The notes under the pieces were generated by a model. It did no database searches, was not told the origin of the DNA, and saw only the letters and a program-made list of their open reading frames with translations. From NCBI RefSeq assembly GCF_022655595.1, contig NZ_CP093379.1, positions 1,732,501-1,796,500 of the forward strand: a stretch of DNA of 64,000 bases, given 5' to 3'. A program made the position numbers and the translations under genes. Below, piece by piece: positions 47,328 to 56,389 of the stretch (positions are counted from its first letter, which is position 1; each line of letters begins with the position of its first letter). The stretch is from Ignatzschineria rhizosphaerae (GTDB lineage: Bacteria; Pseudomonadota; Gammaproteobacteria; Cardiobacteriales; Wohlfahrtiimonadaceae).

Positions 47328-48689
47328 TTAAAGTGCCTTTACAAGTGACTCAAAAACATCTCCCCGATGTTCAAACCCCTTAAACTGATCAAAGCTCGCA
47401 CAGGCAGGTGAAAATAGAATGATATCCCCAACCTCTGCCTGTTCTTTTAGAGTACTTAATGCCATCTCAAGCGTCTGACTTTCATACACAGGAATGCTAT
47501 TGGGAATATGCGGTAAAATCGTCGAGTAATCGAGCCCAATCAAGGCAACGCCTGCAACATTATTTAAGAGTAAAGTTTGTAGTGAGGCAAAATCCTGCCC
47601 CTTAGTGACGCCCCCTAAAATAAGCCATTTACGTTCTGAAAATCCTAAAATAGCCGCTTTTGTGGATGAGAGATTAGTTGCTTTAGAATCGTTAAAATAC
47701 GCAACCCCATCAATCTCCCTTACAAAGACTGAACGATGCGCTAAAGGCTTGTAACTTTCAATACCCGCTTTAATTGCAGGAGCTGTTACACCAAAAGTTT
47801 CCGCAATAGCAACAGCTGAGACAATATTCAAAATATTATGCGTTCCCCCTAACTTGGTTCCCCCATAATAAATTGCTTCCTTTTCCGTACTTTCAATCGT
47901 TTTATCGGCTAAATTCGCCCAATATTGTGATTGATCATCTTTAGTTAATGAAAACCTCACTGTTTTAGAGAAACCTTGAAAATCTGATTTTAAAAGCGCT
48001 TTATCGATCTCTGGCTCATCACTTGGGATAATAATCGTCTGAGACTGAGCTAATAATCTAAATTTAGAGTCAATATAATGTTGATAATCCCGATAACGAT
48101 CAAGATGATCGGGCGATAAATTTAAGATCACCCCGATATCAGCCTTTAAAGAAGCCGTTGTTTCTAACTGAAAACTAGATAATTCCAACAAAAATAGCGG
48201 TGTTTTATCATGATTTTCTCGATCACAATATTGAAGCCACAGATCTAATGCCGGAGTACCTAAATTCCCCCCCATATAAAGATCATAGCCAGCGGCTTCA
48301 AAAATTGAGCCTACTAACGTTGTCACCGTACTTTTACCATTTGTGCCGGTAATAGCGATAAGATTCTCTCTGACAACTCTTGCAAAAAGTTCAATATCTC
48401 CGCCAACATTTTCTGCAGGTAATCTTGCAATCGTCTTTGCAAGCTCTGGGGTTGCAATAGCAATTCCGGGACTGACCCAAAGATAATCACATTCATCTAA
48501 TAAAGTAGACTCAAAAGAGCCCGTATGAAGCTTCTCACAAAAAGGGGAAATCTCCGCCTCATTAGGAGGATTTTCTCTCGAATCGATGGCAAAAACATGT
48601 TCAACACCTAACCTATTTAACGCCTTAACAACGGAAAGCCCTGTAATTCCAAATCCAACAACTAAATGCTTTGAGCCCACTGCAAACAT
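47328..48689 (-). CDS. murD: UDP-N-acetylmuramoyl-L-alanine-D-glutamate ligase
   Basis: Adds D-glutamate to the stem peptide. 453 residues. Mur ligase motifs: P-loop 'ITGTNGKSTVTTLVG' (GTNGKST at about 115-121), 'LELSSFQLETT', 'LNLSPDHLDRYRDYQHYIDSK' and 'YFNDSKATNLSSTKAAI'. AAAGGA precedes the ATG. It is the first gene of this dcw segment; mraY, which normally precedes murD, is absent, and the next gene upstream is hpf. Confidence 0.97.
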   Translation of the reverse strand: MFAVGSKHLVVGFGITGLSVVKALNRLGVEHVFAIDSRENPPNEAEISPFCEKLHTGSFESTLLDECDYLWVSPGIAIATPELAKTIARLPAENVGGDIELFARVVRENLIAITGTNGKSTVTTLVGSIFEAAGYDLYMGGNLGTPALDLWLQYCDRENHDKTPLFLLELSSFQLETTASLKADIGVILNLSPDHLDRYRDYQHYIDSKFRLLAQSQTIIIPSDEPEIDKALLKSDFQGFSKTVRFSLTKDDQSQYWANLADKTIESTEKEAIYYGGTKLGGTHNILNIVSAVAIAETFGVTAPAIKAGIESYKPLAHRSVFVREIDGVAYFNDSKATNLSSTKAAILGFSERKWLILGGVTKGQDFASLQTLLLNNVAGVALIGLDYSTILPHIPNSIPVYESQTLEMALSTLKEQAEVGDIILFSPACASFDQFKGFEHRGDVFESLVKAL

Positions 48690-48774
48690 GATTGATCCTT
48701 TGAGAGTTCGGAGTATAAATCAAAATAACTTTTATAACGCTCTATCATACGCTTTATTTACGTTTGAAAAAAGC

Positions 48775-48800
48775 AAAACCCCGTTAAAAAACGGGGCTTC
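48775..48800 (-). terminator. Rho-independent terminator of hpf
   Basis: On the reverse strand GCCCCGTT pairs with AACGGGGT, followed by TTTTGCTTTTTT. It lies about 100 bases after the hpf stop and separates hpf from murD. Confidence 0.75.
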
Positions 48801-48901
48801 AATATAATATCCTTATCAAAAAAAGTACTTTATCTTCAATCAACTGCTTAATATTGATGAATAATCACTCATAAAACAATTATCCAATATCATATTACGT
48901 T

Positions 48902-49246
48902 TTATAAAGTCGCTTCTTTCTCTTCTTCGTGACGAATTTCTTGTCCTTGTTTGCGCTCTGCGGTTAATCCTTTCTCACGCTGTTTCACCAATTGACGCTC
49001 GATTTTTCCGGCAAGATCATCAATGGAAAGATACATATCTTCCGTCGTTGATTCTGCATGTAAATCTTTACTCTTGGCAATCTTCAGCGTAATTTCTGCA
49101 ATTTGCCGCTTATCTTTAATTGTGAGAACAACATGAGCTGCGGTAATTTGATCACTATAACGATCTAAACGAGAGAATTTCTCCTCTACTCTATTACGAA
49201 GCCCATCCGTTAATTCCAAACCATGTCCAGTTAAATTAACATTCAT
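48902..49246 (-). CDS. hpf: Ribosome hibernation promoting factor (short HPF type)
   Basis: Binds the 30S decoding region in stationary phase. 114 residues from the ATG at 49246, with AAGGAG 6 bases upstream. It starts MNVNLTGHGLELTDGLRNRV and has the S30AE fold with 'KFSRLDRYSDQITAAHVVL' and 'DDLAGKIERQLVKQREKG'. The acidic/basic tail is slightly longer than E. coli HPF (95) but far too short for long HPF. Usually beside rpoN; not so here. Confidence 0.93.
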   Translation of the reverse strand: MNVNLTGHGLELTDGLRNRVEEKFSRLDRYSDQITAAHVVLTIKDKRQIAEITLKIAKSKDLHAESTTEDMYLSIDDLAGKIERQLVKQREKGLTAERKQGQEIRHEEEKEATL

Positions 49247-49480
49247 ACAAGTCTCCTTCACGAATTATGAATTTTTTATATAAAAAAAGACTGCAAAAAA
49301 ATGATCATTAAATTGTAAAATTCCGTCTAAAACCTGCCATCAAACTCTCTTTTTGATATTGGTAACAGTGGCTTTTGACGCTTTACAATTTATTTTTTCA
49401 TTAAATTCACCCTAACATCTTTCCCTAAAAAGAGATAGTCTTTTTTTAAAAGAGATCCTATAAATCCCCACCTTTTTGAC

Positions 49481-50290
49481 CTACTTTTGACATTGTGAAC
49501 AAAAATAGGTTGCCCGATTAGCTAATACAATTCTTTCAATTGGTGTTTGACAGATAACACAAGGCTGATCTTTTTGCCCATACACCATTAATTCTTGCGC
49601 AAAATACCCAGGGCTCCCATCTGGCGTGGTGAAGTCTTTTAAGGTTGTTCCTCCTTGAATAATCGCTCGCTGAAGGACTTTTTTCACCTCTTCTACCAAT
49701 CTTGCAACTTCTTCTGGATTAAGGTTATTTGCAGGGCGCTCTGGATGAATTCCTGCCATAAAAAGAGATTCATTGGCATAAATGTTACCAGCCCCGACAA
49801 CAAACTCTTGATCCATTAAGAGGGATTTAATAGGTCGAGTTCGAGTTCTTAACTTAGGATAAAGATACTCTGCATTAAACTCATCACTTAAGGGCTCTGG
49901 CGCCAGTTTCTCTAAAAAGGGGATCAATTCATCTACTCCATAGATTAAGATAAAACCAAAACGCCTTGGGTCGTTATAAATTAAGACCTTGTCCCCTTCT
50001 ATTTGTAAAATAAAGTGATCATGCTTTTTAAGTTCAAAATCATCCTCTAAAACACGAATCGCCCCCGACATTCCAAGATGAATAAGGACTTTATACTGCG
50101 CAGTATAGAGTAATAGATATTTTGCTCGCCGCTCAATACGCTCAATCACCTGACCATAGAGCTTCTCTATCTCTTTAGGAATAGGGTAACGCAGCCGATC
50201 ATTGCGCACCTCAATTCCTTTCACTTTTTTTCCGATAATATGGGGCGCTATCCCAGCTCTTACGGTTTCAACTTCTGGCAACTCTGGCAT
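49481..50290 (-). CDS. mutM: Formamidopyrimidine-DNA glycosylase
   Basis: Removes 8-oxoguanine and related lesions. 269 residues from the ATG at 50290, which gives the required N-terminal MPELPEVET with catalytic Pro2 and Glu3; the six-residue upstream extension would bury Pro2 and must be wrong. 'LLMDQEFVVGAGNIYANESLF' is the H2TH region. The C-terminal zinc finger is 'CVICQTPIERIVLANRATYFCSQC'. 'KHDHFILQIEGD' and 'YNDPRRFG' are also typical. Confidence 0.97.
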   Translation of the reverse strand: MPELPEVETVRAGIAPHIIGKKVKGIEVRNDRLRYPIPKEIEKLYGQVIERIERRAKYLLLYTAQYKVLIHLGMSGAIRVLEDDFELKKHDHFILQIEGDKVLIYNDPRRFGFILIYGVDELIPFLEKLAPEPLSDEFNAEYLYPKLRTRTRPIKSLLMDQEFVVGAGNIYANESLFMAGIHPERPANNLNPEEVARLVEEVKKVLQRAIIQGGTTLKDFTTPDGSPGYFAQELMVYGQKDQPCVICQTPIERIVLANRATYFCSQCQK

Positions 50291-50367
50291 ACACTTCCAA
50301 CTCCTCACTTTCGTGATAACATACTACTTTCCAAAATCCACTTTATGCTTAAGGATCTTACTCTAAT

Positions 50368-50736
50368 ATGCGACCGATTGTTTCTATTTCAAGAATTAGT
50401 GCGCTCGGGGCTTATTTTGCCCTCTTTTTCTTCACGATTTTCTGTATCGTGGCAAATAAAATTTATCCAGAACAGCCCAGAATTTTCCTCATTATTGGTC
50501 TTTTAATGCCGCTTGTATTTCCTGCAAGAGGTTTACTTCGTGCAAGACGATTTACGCACGCTTGGACAAGCTTCCTATCTCTCTTTTATTTAGTCGCAGC
50601 AACAGATATTTGGGCATCAGGTCATCCTGCTATTGGAAGTGTCTATTTCCTTTTAACCATCTTACTCTTCTTAAGTTGCATTCTTTATGCTCGTTATAGC
50701 CCACTGCCTTTTAGAGAAGAAAAAACAGAAAAATAA
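50368..50736 (+). CDS. DUF2069 family inner-membrane protein
   Basis: 122 residues with four hydrophobic segments (about 12-30, 40-55, 65-82 and 88-107). 'MPLVFPARGLLRARRFTHAWTSFLSLFYLV' matches the central part of DUF2069 proteins, which are small gammaproteobacterial membrane proteins of unknown function. AAGGA lies 13 bases before the ATG, rather far. It is transcribed divergently from mutM with 77 bases between the two starts. Confidence 0.82.
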   Translation: MRPIVSISRISALGAYFALFFFTIFCIVANKIYPEQPRIFLIIGLLMPLVFPARGLLRARRFTHAWTSFLSLFYLVAATDIWASGHPAIGSVYFLLTILLFLSCILYARYSPLPFREEKTEK

Positions 50737-50799
50737 AAGAAGATCAGCGTTTAATCAATGAACTTCTTTTTCATTCATATATTTTCTCCCCCTTTACCT

Positions 50800-50837
50800 C
50801 AAAAGCCCTTTCACCATCAGTGCAAGGGCTTTTTTAT
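50800..50837 (+). terminator. Rho-independent terminator of the DUF2069 gene
   Basis: AAAGCCCTT (about 50802-50810) pairs with AAGGGCTTT (about 50824-50832), followed by further T. Confidence 0.85.
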
Positions 50838-50844
50838 ACTAGAG

Positions 50845-51000
50845 TAAAATCGATTTAAAAGAGACTGAATTAGATTGCCGGTGCATCGGTTATGAGAAGC
50901 GCAAAAATCGTTCTATCAAGCATTCTGCAAACTCATTTGATTCAGGTTGCACTATTTTACTTTTAAAACAGTGTTTCTTAAACCACATCGGCTATAACAG
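50845..51000 (+). repeat. Dispersed ~150-bp repeat, copy B
   Basis: It starts ATCGATTTAAAAGAGACTGA, contains TTGCCGGTGCATCGGTTATG and ends TTTCTTAAACCACATCGGC. It matches copies A, E and C in order and length and fills the space between two converging genes. Confidence 0.75.
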
Positions 51001-51030
51001 TAAGTATTTAATAGCTCTAAGTCTTTCAAA

Positions 51031-52587
51031 TCATTTTTTATATTGATAACGATGCCAGAAAAACCCTAGAACCAATCCTATAAATGCTAAAACAGCCCAA
51101 AAAAGATCGCCTAACTTCGCATAAGCTGTGACACCTTGATAAGAGGTGACATCTACCGATAAAACCCCCTCCTTAAATTGGGGCAAAATTGCCATCGAGC
51201 GTCCCTCTTTACTAATCAAAGCCGTAATCCCATTATTGGTGGCTCTAACCATCTCTCGCTGTAACTCAATCGCTCTAGCACGAGATATTTGAAAATGCTG
51301 CCAAGGCCCTATTGAATCACCAAACCAAGCATCGTTACTTACATTAACTAAAAAGTTAGCCGTTTTAGCCTGATAGCGAAGCTCATTACCAAAAACAGCT
51401 TCATAACAGATCGAGGCTGCTGCAAAGAGCGCCGCTCCATCCTCTTTTTGAATTTTAAAGGGTGCTTGCTCTAATTTCCCTTGCGTTAAATCAGAGTAAG
51501 GAATCTCTATCATGCCGCTAAAAAGGCTTAAAATAGAGCGAAAAGGAATATACTCACCAAAAGGAACTAGATGAGTTTTATCATAACGCTGATCATACAT
51601 TCGCATCTCATCACTGTAAGTCACTATTGAATTTCTAACTGTTTTTCCGCCTCCTGTGAAAATGCCGGTCATGACTTTTGTTTGTTGATCACGAGAAAGC
51701 TTACGCAGATGCTCCCCTAAGTTGCTCTCCATCTCATATAGCGAAGGGATCGCTGTTTCAGGCCAAATAATAAGATCACTACTTTCTGCAACTTCGTCTG
51801 TTAACCTCAGATAAGTTGCCAAAATTTCATAGTACTGCGCTTCATTAAATTTAAGTTCTTGCGCAATATTTCCTTGTAGTAATGCCACCTTAAGCTGCTC
51901 ATCTATTTTTTCAATTTTTTGAGATATGAAGTTCACAGAGATCAACAGCGTAATGCCCATTAACATCATTGAAAAAAAAGCGGGAATTAACTGCCCTATA
52001 AACACTAAAAAGCCTTCTTTTCTCCTCTTCATCAGCGCATTGATCATCAAAAACAAAATCCCCGATAGCCAATAGACCCAAAAACTCGCCATCAGCGCGC
52101 CCATCGATGGAAATAAGAAAGTTGAAACCGGTAGATCCGTTAAAGTGTAACCTAAAGCTAACCATGGGAATCCTGTAAAAAGCTCCGCTCGAAGCCATTC
52201 AAGCAATACCGCTAATAGTGGAAATAATATTCCAACCTTAAAAGCTAAAGACCATCGCACTTTTGTAACGACGTAACACAATATTCCATAGTAGAGCGCT
52301 AAATAGAACGCTAATAGAAAGGTCAGTAATATCCCTAAGATTATCGGCGCACCGCCAAACTCAATAAGGCTAATTCTAATCCACCAAATTCCCCACGCAA
52401 ACATGCCAAATCCAAACAACAAACCTAATAAACCTGAAAACTTAGGAGATCGCCCCTGAATTAAAAAAAGCAGTCCAAGCAAAGCAAAAGGCGCCAATAT
52501 CGCCAAACCAAAGGGTGCAAAGCTAAAGGGCATTAGTACGCCCAAAATAAGCGCAAAAACCATAGGAAAAATCCGAGATTGCAACAT
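51031..52587 (-). CDS. lnt: Apolipoprotein N-acyltransferase
   Basis: Final step of lipoprotein maturation, transferring an acyl chain to the N-terminal Cys in the inner membrane. 518 residues. About six to seven membrane helices (1-215) are followed by a periplasmic nitrilase-like domain with the triad Glu ('IIWPETAIP', about 277), Lys ('RYDKTHLVPFGEYIP', about 336) and Cys ('SICYEAVFG', about 392), and a last membrane helix at the end. It follows the serine hydrolase gene by 6 bases. Confidence 0.96.
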   Translation of the reverse strand: MLQSRIFPMVFALILGVLMPFSFAPFGLAILAPFALLGLLFLIQGRSPKFSGLLGLLFGFGMFAWGIWWIRISLIEFGGAPIILGILLTFLLAFYLALYYGILCYVVTKVRWSLAFKVGILFPLLAVLLEWLRAELFTGFPWLALGYTLTDLPVSTFLFPSMGALMASFWVYWLSGILFLMINALMKRRKEGFLVFIGQLIPAFFSMMLMGITLLISVNFISQKIEKIDEQLKVALLQGNIAQELKFNEAQYYEILATYLRLTDEVAESSDLIIWPETAIPSLYEMESNLGEHLRKLSRDQQTKVMTGIFTGGGKTVRNSIVTYSDEMRMYDQRYDKTHLVPFGEYIPFRSILSLFSGMIEIPYSDLTQGKLEQAPFKIQKEDGAALFAAASICYEAVFGNELRYQAKTANFLVNVSNDAWFGDSIGPWQHFQISRARAIELQREMVRATNNGITALISKEGRSMAILPQFKEGVLSVDVTSYQGVTAYAKLGDLFWAVLAFIGLVLGFFWHRYQYKK

Positions 52588-52593
52588 AAGTTA

Positions 52594-53787
52594 TTAAATT
52601 CCTAAATCTTGATAGATAGCATGAATGATATTGAGATATTTCCCCGCTGGCAATTGATCCCCATAAAATAGGCGCGGATTTTCCAAAGGATTGACTACTG
52701 GCGTATTTTTACGATTCGTTAAATAGATAATCGTTAGCTCATAAAGTGGGTCATGCGTGATTAAGCACCCTGTCCAACCAGTATGCCCAAAAGCATAACG
52801 ACTAGCATAATCCCCAAACATATAACGCATATCTTCACCATTTAAACGCCACCCTAGCCCAAAAGTTTGATCTAAATAATGAGGCGTTAAAAATTGATCC
52901 AAAACCTGTTGATTAAAGAACAAGTTAGGCTGATACATCAAACGAAATAGTGATAATAACGTTTGAGCATTACTAAACAACCCTGCATGCCCAGAAATTC
53001 CCTCTAAGCAGTAAAATGCTTTTTCATCCTGTACTTCACCATGAATCATCTTGGATCTAATATTGGGATAATGATAAAGACCATCACGGGTATTTCCTTG
53101 CCTTTCTGTTGCTGCTATTTGCGATAAAGGGATACCTTTCTCCAATGGCTGATACATGATTTTTGTTAAACCAAGAGGAGCCCAAAAAATCTCTTGCAGT
53201 AATTGCTCAAGCGATTTCCCTCCGATAGCCTCTAAAATGAATGTTAATAACATAAAATCAACATCTGAATAGAGCCCAATAGTTTGTGGTGAGTGAATTA
53301 AGGGTGCTTTCACAAGATACCGCGCAAACTGCTCTCGGCTTTGGCAATAGAGCTCTTTAGAGTAAGCAGGATCATAAAATAGAGGATTAGGCTCAAACCC
53401 TGCATGATGAGAAAGAAGCGCTTTAATAGGGATATTGGCAACCTCCTCAGGAATGACCATTCCTTTAAATTGCGTAGTTTCTTGCAATAGCTCCCCTACA
53501 CGCTTCTCAACAATTGCCGGCATTTTTGCCGCATAAACCTGAAATAGATAAGTTACTGCAAAAATTTTGGTCAAAGAAGCAATATCAAATAACGTATCAG
53601 ATGTAATCGCCTCCCCTCGATCAACCTTTAATACCCCGTCCTCTTTTGAACATTTTGTCAGCACAGTAGAGCCAAAACTATGATCAAAAAGAACTTCACC
53701 AGATTTTTCGACTAATAATTGGCCGCCAGGAAATCCCTGTACTAAGGAGTTACTGATCAATTCTTGTACTAAAGTCCACTTAACCAC
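52594..53787 (-). CDS. Serine hydrolase of the beta-lactamase / class C family
   Basis: 397 residues from a GTG. It has the penicillin-binding fold: SxxK as SLTK at 71-74 ('LFDIASLTKIFAVTYLF'), a Tyr motif in 'GLYSDVDFMLLTFILEAIGGKSLEQLL' and the KTG equivalent as 'HTGWTGC'. There is no signal peptide, so it is probably cytosolic and more likely an esterase or peptidase than a secreted beta-lactamase. A cellular substrate is unknown. It lies directly upstream of lnt (6 bases), so the two are likely co-transcribed; whether they are linked in function is unclear. Confidence 0.87.
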   Translation of the reverse strand: MVKWTLVQELISNSLVQGFPGGQLLVEKSGEVLFDHSFGSTVLTKCSKEDGVLKVDRGEAITSDTLFDIASLTKIFAVTYLFQVYAAKMPAIVEKRVGELLQETTQFKGMVIPEEVANIPIKALLSHHAGFEPNPLFYDPAYSKELYCQSREQFARYLVKAPLIHSPQTIGLYSDVDFMLLTFILEAIGGKSLEQLLQEIFWAPLGLTKIMYQPLEKGIPLSQIAATERQGNTRDGLYHYPNIRSKMIHGEVQDEKAFYCLEGISGHAGLFSNAQTLLSLFRLMYQPNLFFNQQVLDQFLTPHYLDQTFGLGWRLNGEDMRYMFGDYASRYAFGHTGWTGCLITHDPLYELTIIYLTNRKNTPVVNPLENPRLFYGDQLPAGKYLNIIHAIYQDLGI

Positions 53788-53884
53788 CGTTTCATTCTCT
53801 CTCTTTTAAATCTCAAGATGATTAGTTTAGCTTGCTATATCAATACCTAGCTACAATTGATCAATAATACACCAGCAATCATTC

Positions 53885-53913
53885 TTGACGAAAGCTCGAT
53901 AACAGTGTTTAAT
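53885..53913 (+). promoter_or_regulatory. Promoter of tRNA-Phe copy 1
   Basis: TTGACG (53885-53890), a 17-base spacer, then TTTAAT (53908-53913), ending 17 bases before the tRNA. The second tRNA-Phe has the same boxes and spacing. Confidence 0.75.
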
Positions 53914-53930
53914 ACACCTCATCAAGACAT

Positions 53931-54006
<76 letters not shown>

Positions 54007-54014
54007 CTTTGATT

Positions 54015-54046
54015 AAAACCCAGTAATAAAGATTACTGGGTTTTTT
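54015..54046 (+). terminator. Terminator of tRNA-Phe copy 1
   Basis: AAAACCCAGTAAT (54015-54027) pairs with ATTACTGGGTTTT (54032-54044) with further T, 8 bases after the tRNA. Confidence 0.88.
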
Positions 54047-54266
54047 CTTGCCTGCTATTTATTGCCTACTAATTTATCTTCATTAAAAGAATAATTTTAT
54101 TCATGATCACATCTATAAGGGCTTTTCTCCTCTTCAAAAAATAGCGCGCTCTTTAAATGAGAGGAAACCGCTTCAATGTTAAAAGGCAAAACAGAGCAGG
54201 AAATGAGCCAAAACAAGCATTATTTGCATAGATTGTTACCAAAGCTCACTATTTTTCGAAATTGGC

Positions 54267-54295
54267 TTGACGAATAAATCTAAAAAGTGTTTAAT
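54267..54295 (+). promoter_or_regulatory. Promoter of tRNA-Phe copy 2
   Basis: TTGACG (54267-54272), a 17-base spacer and TTTAAT (54290-54295), identical in boxes and spacing to copy 1. The stretch 54047-54266 between the units shows no gene. Confidence 0.75.
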
Positions 54296-54309
54296 ACCTT
54301 TCTCAGCAC

Positions 54310-54385
<76 letters not shown>

Positions 54386-54391
54386 TTTGAT

Positions 54392-54423
54392 AAAACCCAG
54401 TAATCATTGTTACTGGGTTTTTT
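54392..54423 (+). terminator. Terminator of tRNA-Phe copy 2
   Basis: AAAACCCAGTAA (54392-54403) pairs with TTACTGGGTTTT (54410-54421), followed by T. Confidence 0.88.
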
Positions 54424-54579
54424 ATTGCCTTTTTTATTACCTTTAAAAAAAGATCCCTTCTCCACTCTTTTTAAACACCGCTTTACTGAGTATCCTTTTA
54501 AGAATCTTATAGTATAGCTATTACGTAATAAATTCCGATACAAACCGAAAAAGGCTTAAAACTGCTGATACGTAATTTC

Positions 54580-54687
54580 AAAAAAGATGCAAGCATTCGA
54601 CCCAGCTGCTCATCAACCCATTTTAGAAGGATGACTAACTAATAAATTTGGGCCTCTGATTTTATTTTAAAATCACTATAAAATTAG
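54580..54687 (-). repeat. Second repeat family (R2), copy 2
   Basis: On the reverse strand it carries AAATAAAATCAGAG, TTAGTCATCC, GGTTGATGAGCAGCT and GAATGCTTGCA in the same order as 15291-15392. It abuts copy F of the ~150-bp family. Confidence 0.7.
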
Positions 54688-54812
54688 TTACAGGCGCATC
54701 TGCATGAAAAGTACAATAATGACCCTTCCTAACATCATCTAAGCTAGCTTGATTCACGCCCTTCAGCTTTATCTTTAAAATAATACGGCTTAAACCAAAT
54801 TAGTGATATTAA
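54688..54812 (+). repeat. Dispersed ~150-bp repeat, copy F (diverged)
   Basis: 'GGCGCATCTGCATGAAAAG', then 'AGCTAGCTTGATTCACGCCC' and the end 'CGGCTTAAACCAAAT' follow the order of the family with more changes than the other copies. The remainder of 54386-55172 holds R2 copy 2 and an AT-rich leader with one FNR-type site; no other gene is seen. Confidence 0.55.
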
Positions 54813-55039
54813 ATCCCTTACTGCAAAATCACTGCCTATATTTAAAAGATTCTCTTAATAAAAAATTCACTCAAAAAAGCAGATCAAATCCCTTTTAGTT
54901 TTAAATTTAAAATCTTAATAAAGGGCTTATACACGTTACTTTGCCCCCTGAAACATCTATTTTTATCAGATCTAATACTTTATAAAAATTAACGCTTAAA
55001 TAAGCTCAAAATAAACGTAAAATACGAGATTATTAAAAC

Positions 55040-55053
55040 TTGATGCGCATCAA
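55040..55053 (+). promoter_or_regulatory. Perfect FNR-type palindrome
   Basis: TTGATGCGCATCAA matches the FNR consensus TTGAT-N4-ATCAA exactly. It lies 120 bases before the start of a 49-residue membrane protein. No well-placed -10 box at the classic spacing is obvious, so activity is inferred. A CRP-family protein of other specificity could also use it. Confidence 0.5.
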
Positions 55054-55172
55054 ACAAAACTAATACTTAATCCAACCTCGTGGATTATTTGCCTTTTTTA
55101 TGGGATAGTAAATCCATAGAATAATATTTTAGACTTTCATAGCTCTACTATTTTTATAAAGGAAAAGATTCT

Positions 55173-55322
55173 ATGATGAAATTAATTGGCGCAGACCCAT
55201 ATTTTGTTGGAATTGTTGCTTTCGGCGTCGTTTTTATGATTATCATGCTCGGCTGGTTAACATGGTTTTTCATGAAAAAGAGTAAAGAAGAGAGAGCTCA
55301 AGCAGAAAAAGCTAGCAAATAA
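55173..55322 (+). CDS. 49-residue membrane protein, DUF3149-like
   Basis: A short frame, MMKLIGADPYFVGIVAFGVV and on, with one strong hydrophobic segment (about 11-33) ending 'WLTWFFMKK', followed by a charged tail (SKEERAQAEKASK). AAGGAAAAG lies about 9 bases before the ATG. The layout (short N-terminus, one helix, basic-charged tail) recalls DUF3149 proteins and small subunits of respiratory oxidases. Neither is certain. An FNR-type palindrome upstream suggests control by oxygen. No respiratory gene is adjacent. Confidence 0.65.
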   Translation: MMKLIGADPYFVGIVAFGVVFMIIMLGWLTWFFMKKSKEERAQAEKASK

Positions 55323-55544
55323 GTTGCCTAAAGTTAACTCTGTTGGGATTTATTAATAATCTCTACCGGCATTTATTTCTAGAATCGACAAAAATAAAAA
55401 TGTTAACTAGATATAATCTAAAAATTAATCTAGAAACTGATTATATTGGATAAAAAAATTATTAGAGAATCTCTCTCCTCTCTTTTAATGATTTAATTTC
55501 CAAGAACAGCAGACAAAAATTGGAACACACAATCTCGTTAGGAT

Positions 55545-55580
55545 ATAAAAAAGCGCTTCTTTGAGGCGCTTTTGCTTTTT
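55545..55580 (-). terminator. Terminator of the DUF2058 gene
   Basis: AAAAGCGC pairs with GCGCTTTT (about 55549-55573) with further pairing in the loop; the reverse strand continues into six T. The stretch 55323-55645 otherwise shows nothing I can name. Confidence 0.8.
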
Positions 55581-55645
55581 GACGATCTTATCATTATCAA
55601 TCAACGTCCTACCATCTTCATTCAAGCGTTAATTGAAATAGTCGT

Positions 55646-56245
55646 TTATGATCGATTATTCTTAGGATCTTCCTTCAAAGATGCTTCATAGGCATCCCAA
55701 GCAGCCCACTCATCTTCAGCATCCCCTTCTGTCATTGCTGAGGAGAGGAAGTAAAAAATCTTCTCCCCCAACAACTCTTCTAAATGATGAATTCGCTCTT
55801 TAAAAGAGACCGGCAATACAGGGTAATCAAAACCATCCCGATCATTACGGCAAATCATTAACTTTCCATCGCCTAGCTCTTGATGTTGCTTATCTGTTAC
55901 AAATACGGAACGAATTTTTTTCCCATCATGGCTAAAGTTAAAACGCGCCTCGCCTTTCTCTTTATTTACTCTCTCACGATCAATAAGGTCGCGCATCTCA
56001 CTTCTTGCCCGGTTCTTCTCTTGCTGCGCTTGAATCTCTTGATTTTTCTCACGATCCATCGCTTTTTTAGCCTCATCAAACGCCTTAAGTTCTGCTTGTT
56101 TTTGCGCCTTTTCAGCATTAATCTCTGCTTTTAAACTCTTATCTCTGTGCGCTTGATGTTGACGTTTTGCACTCTCTTTTTGCACAGCTTTAGCCTTCTC
56201 TTTAGAAACTAAGCCTGCCTTTAATAACTGGTCTCTTAATGACAT
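55646..56245 (-). CDS. DUF2058 family protein (YaiL-like)
   Basis: 199 residues. It starts 'MSLRDQLLKAGLVSKEKAKAVQKE', the family opening, followed by a long charged helix rich in Lys, Glu, Gln and Ala (about 18-100, probably coiled coil). The C-terminal globular part has 'ARFNFSHDGKKIRSVFVTDKQHQEL' and 'YPVLPVSFKERIHHL'. YaiL-type proteins are described only as putative nucleic-acid-associated proteins. It has its own terminator. Confidence 0.88.
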   Translation of the reverse strand: MSLRDQLLKAGLVSKEKAKAVQKESAKRQHQAHRDKSLKAEINAEKAQKQAELKAFDEAKKAMDREKNQEIQAQQEKNRARSEMRDLIDRERVNKEKGEARFNFSHDGKKIRSVFVTDKQHQELGDGKLMICRNDRDGFDYPVLPVSFKERIHHLEELLGEKIFYFLSSAMTEGDAEDEWAAWDAYEASLKEDPKNNRS

Positions 56246-56389
56246 CGTTTTCTCTCTTTCTCTTTTTAAGGGTTATAGAGGTAGATTAATGCTGTTATTT
56301 TAAATCAATCTGTAAAAAATGCACCTTTGATATTGGGATTCCCCACAAAAGCACTCTCTTTACGCTTTATTGATTAGATATATAATACC

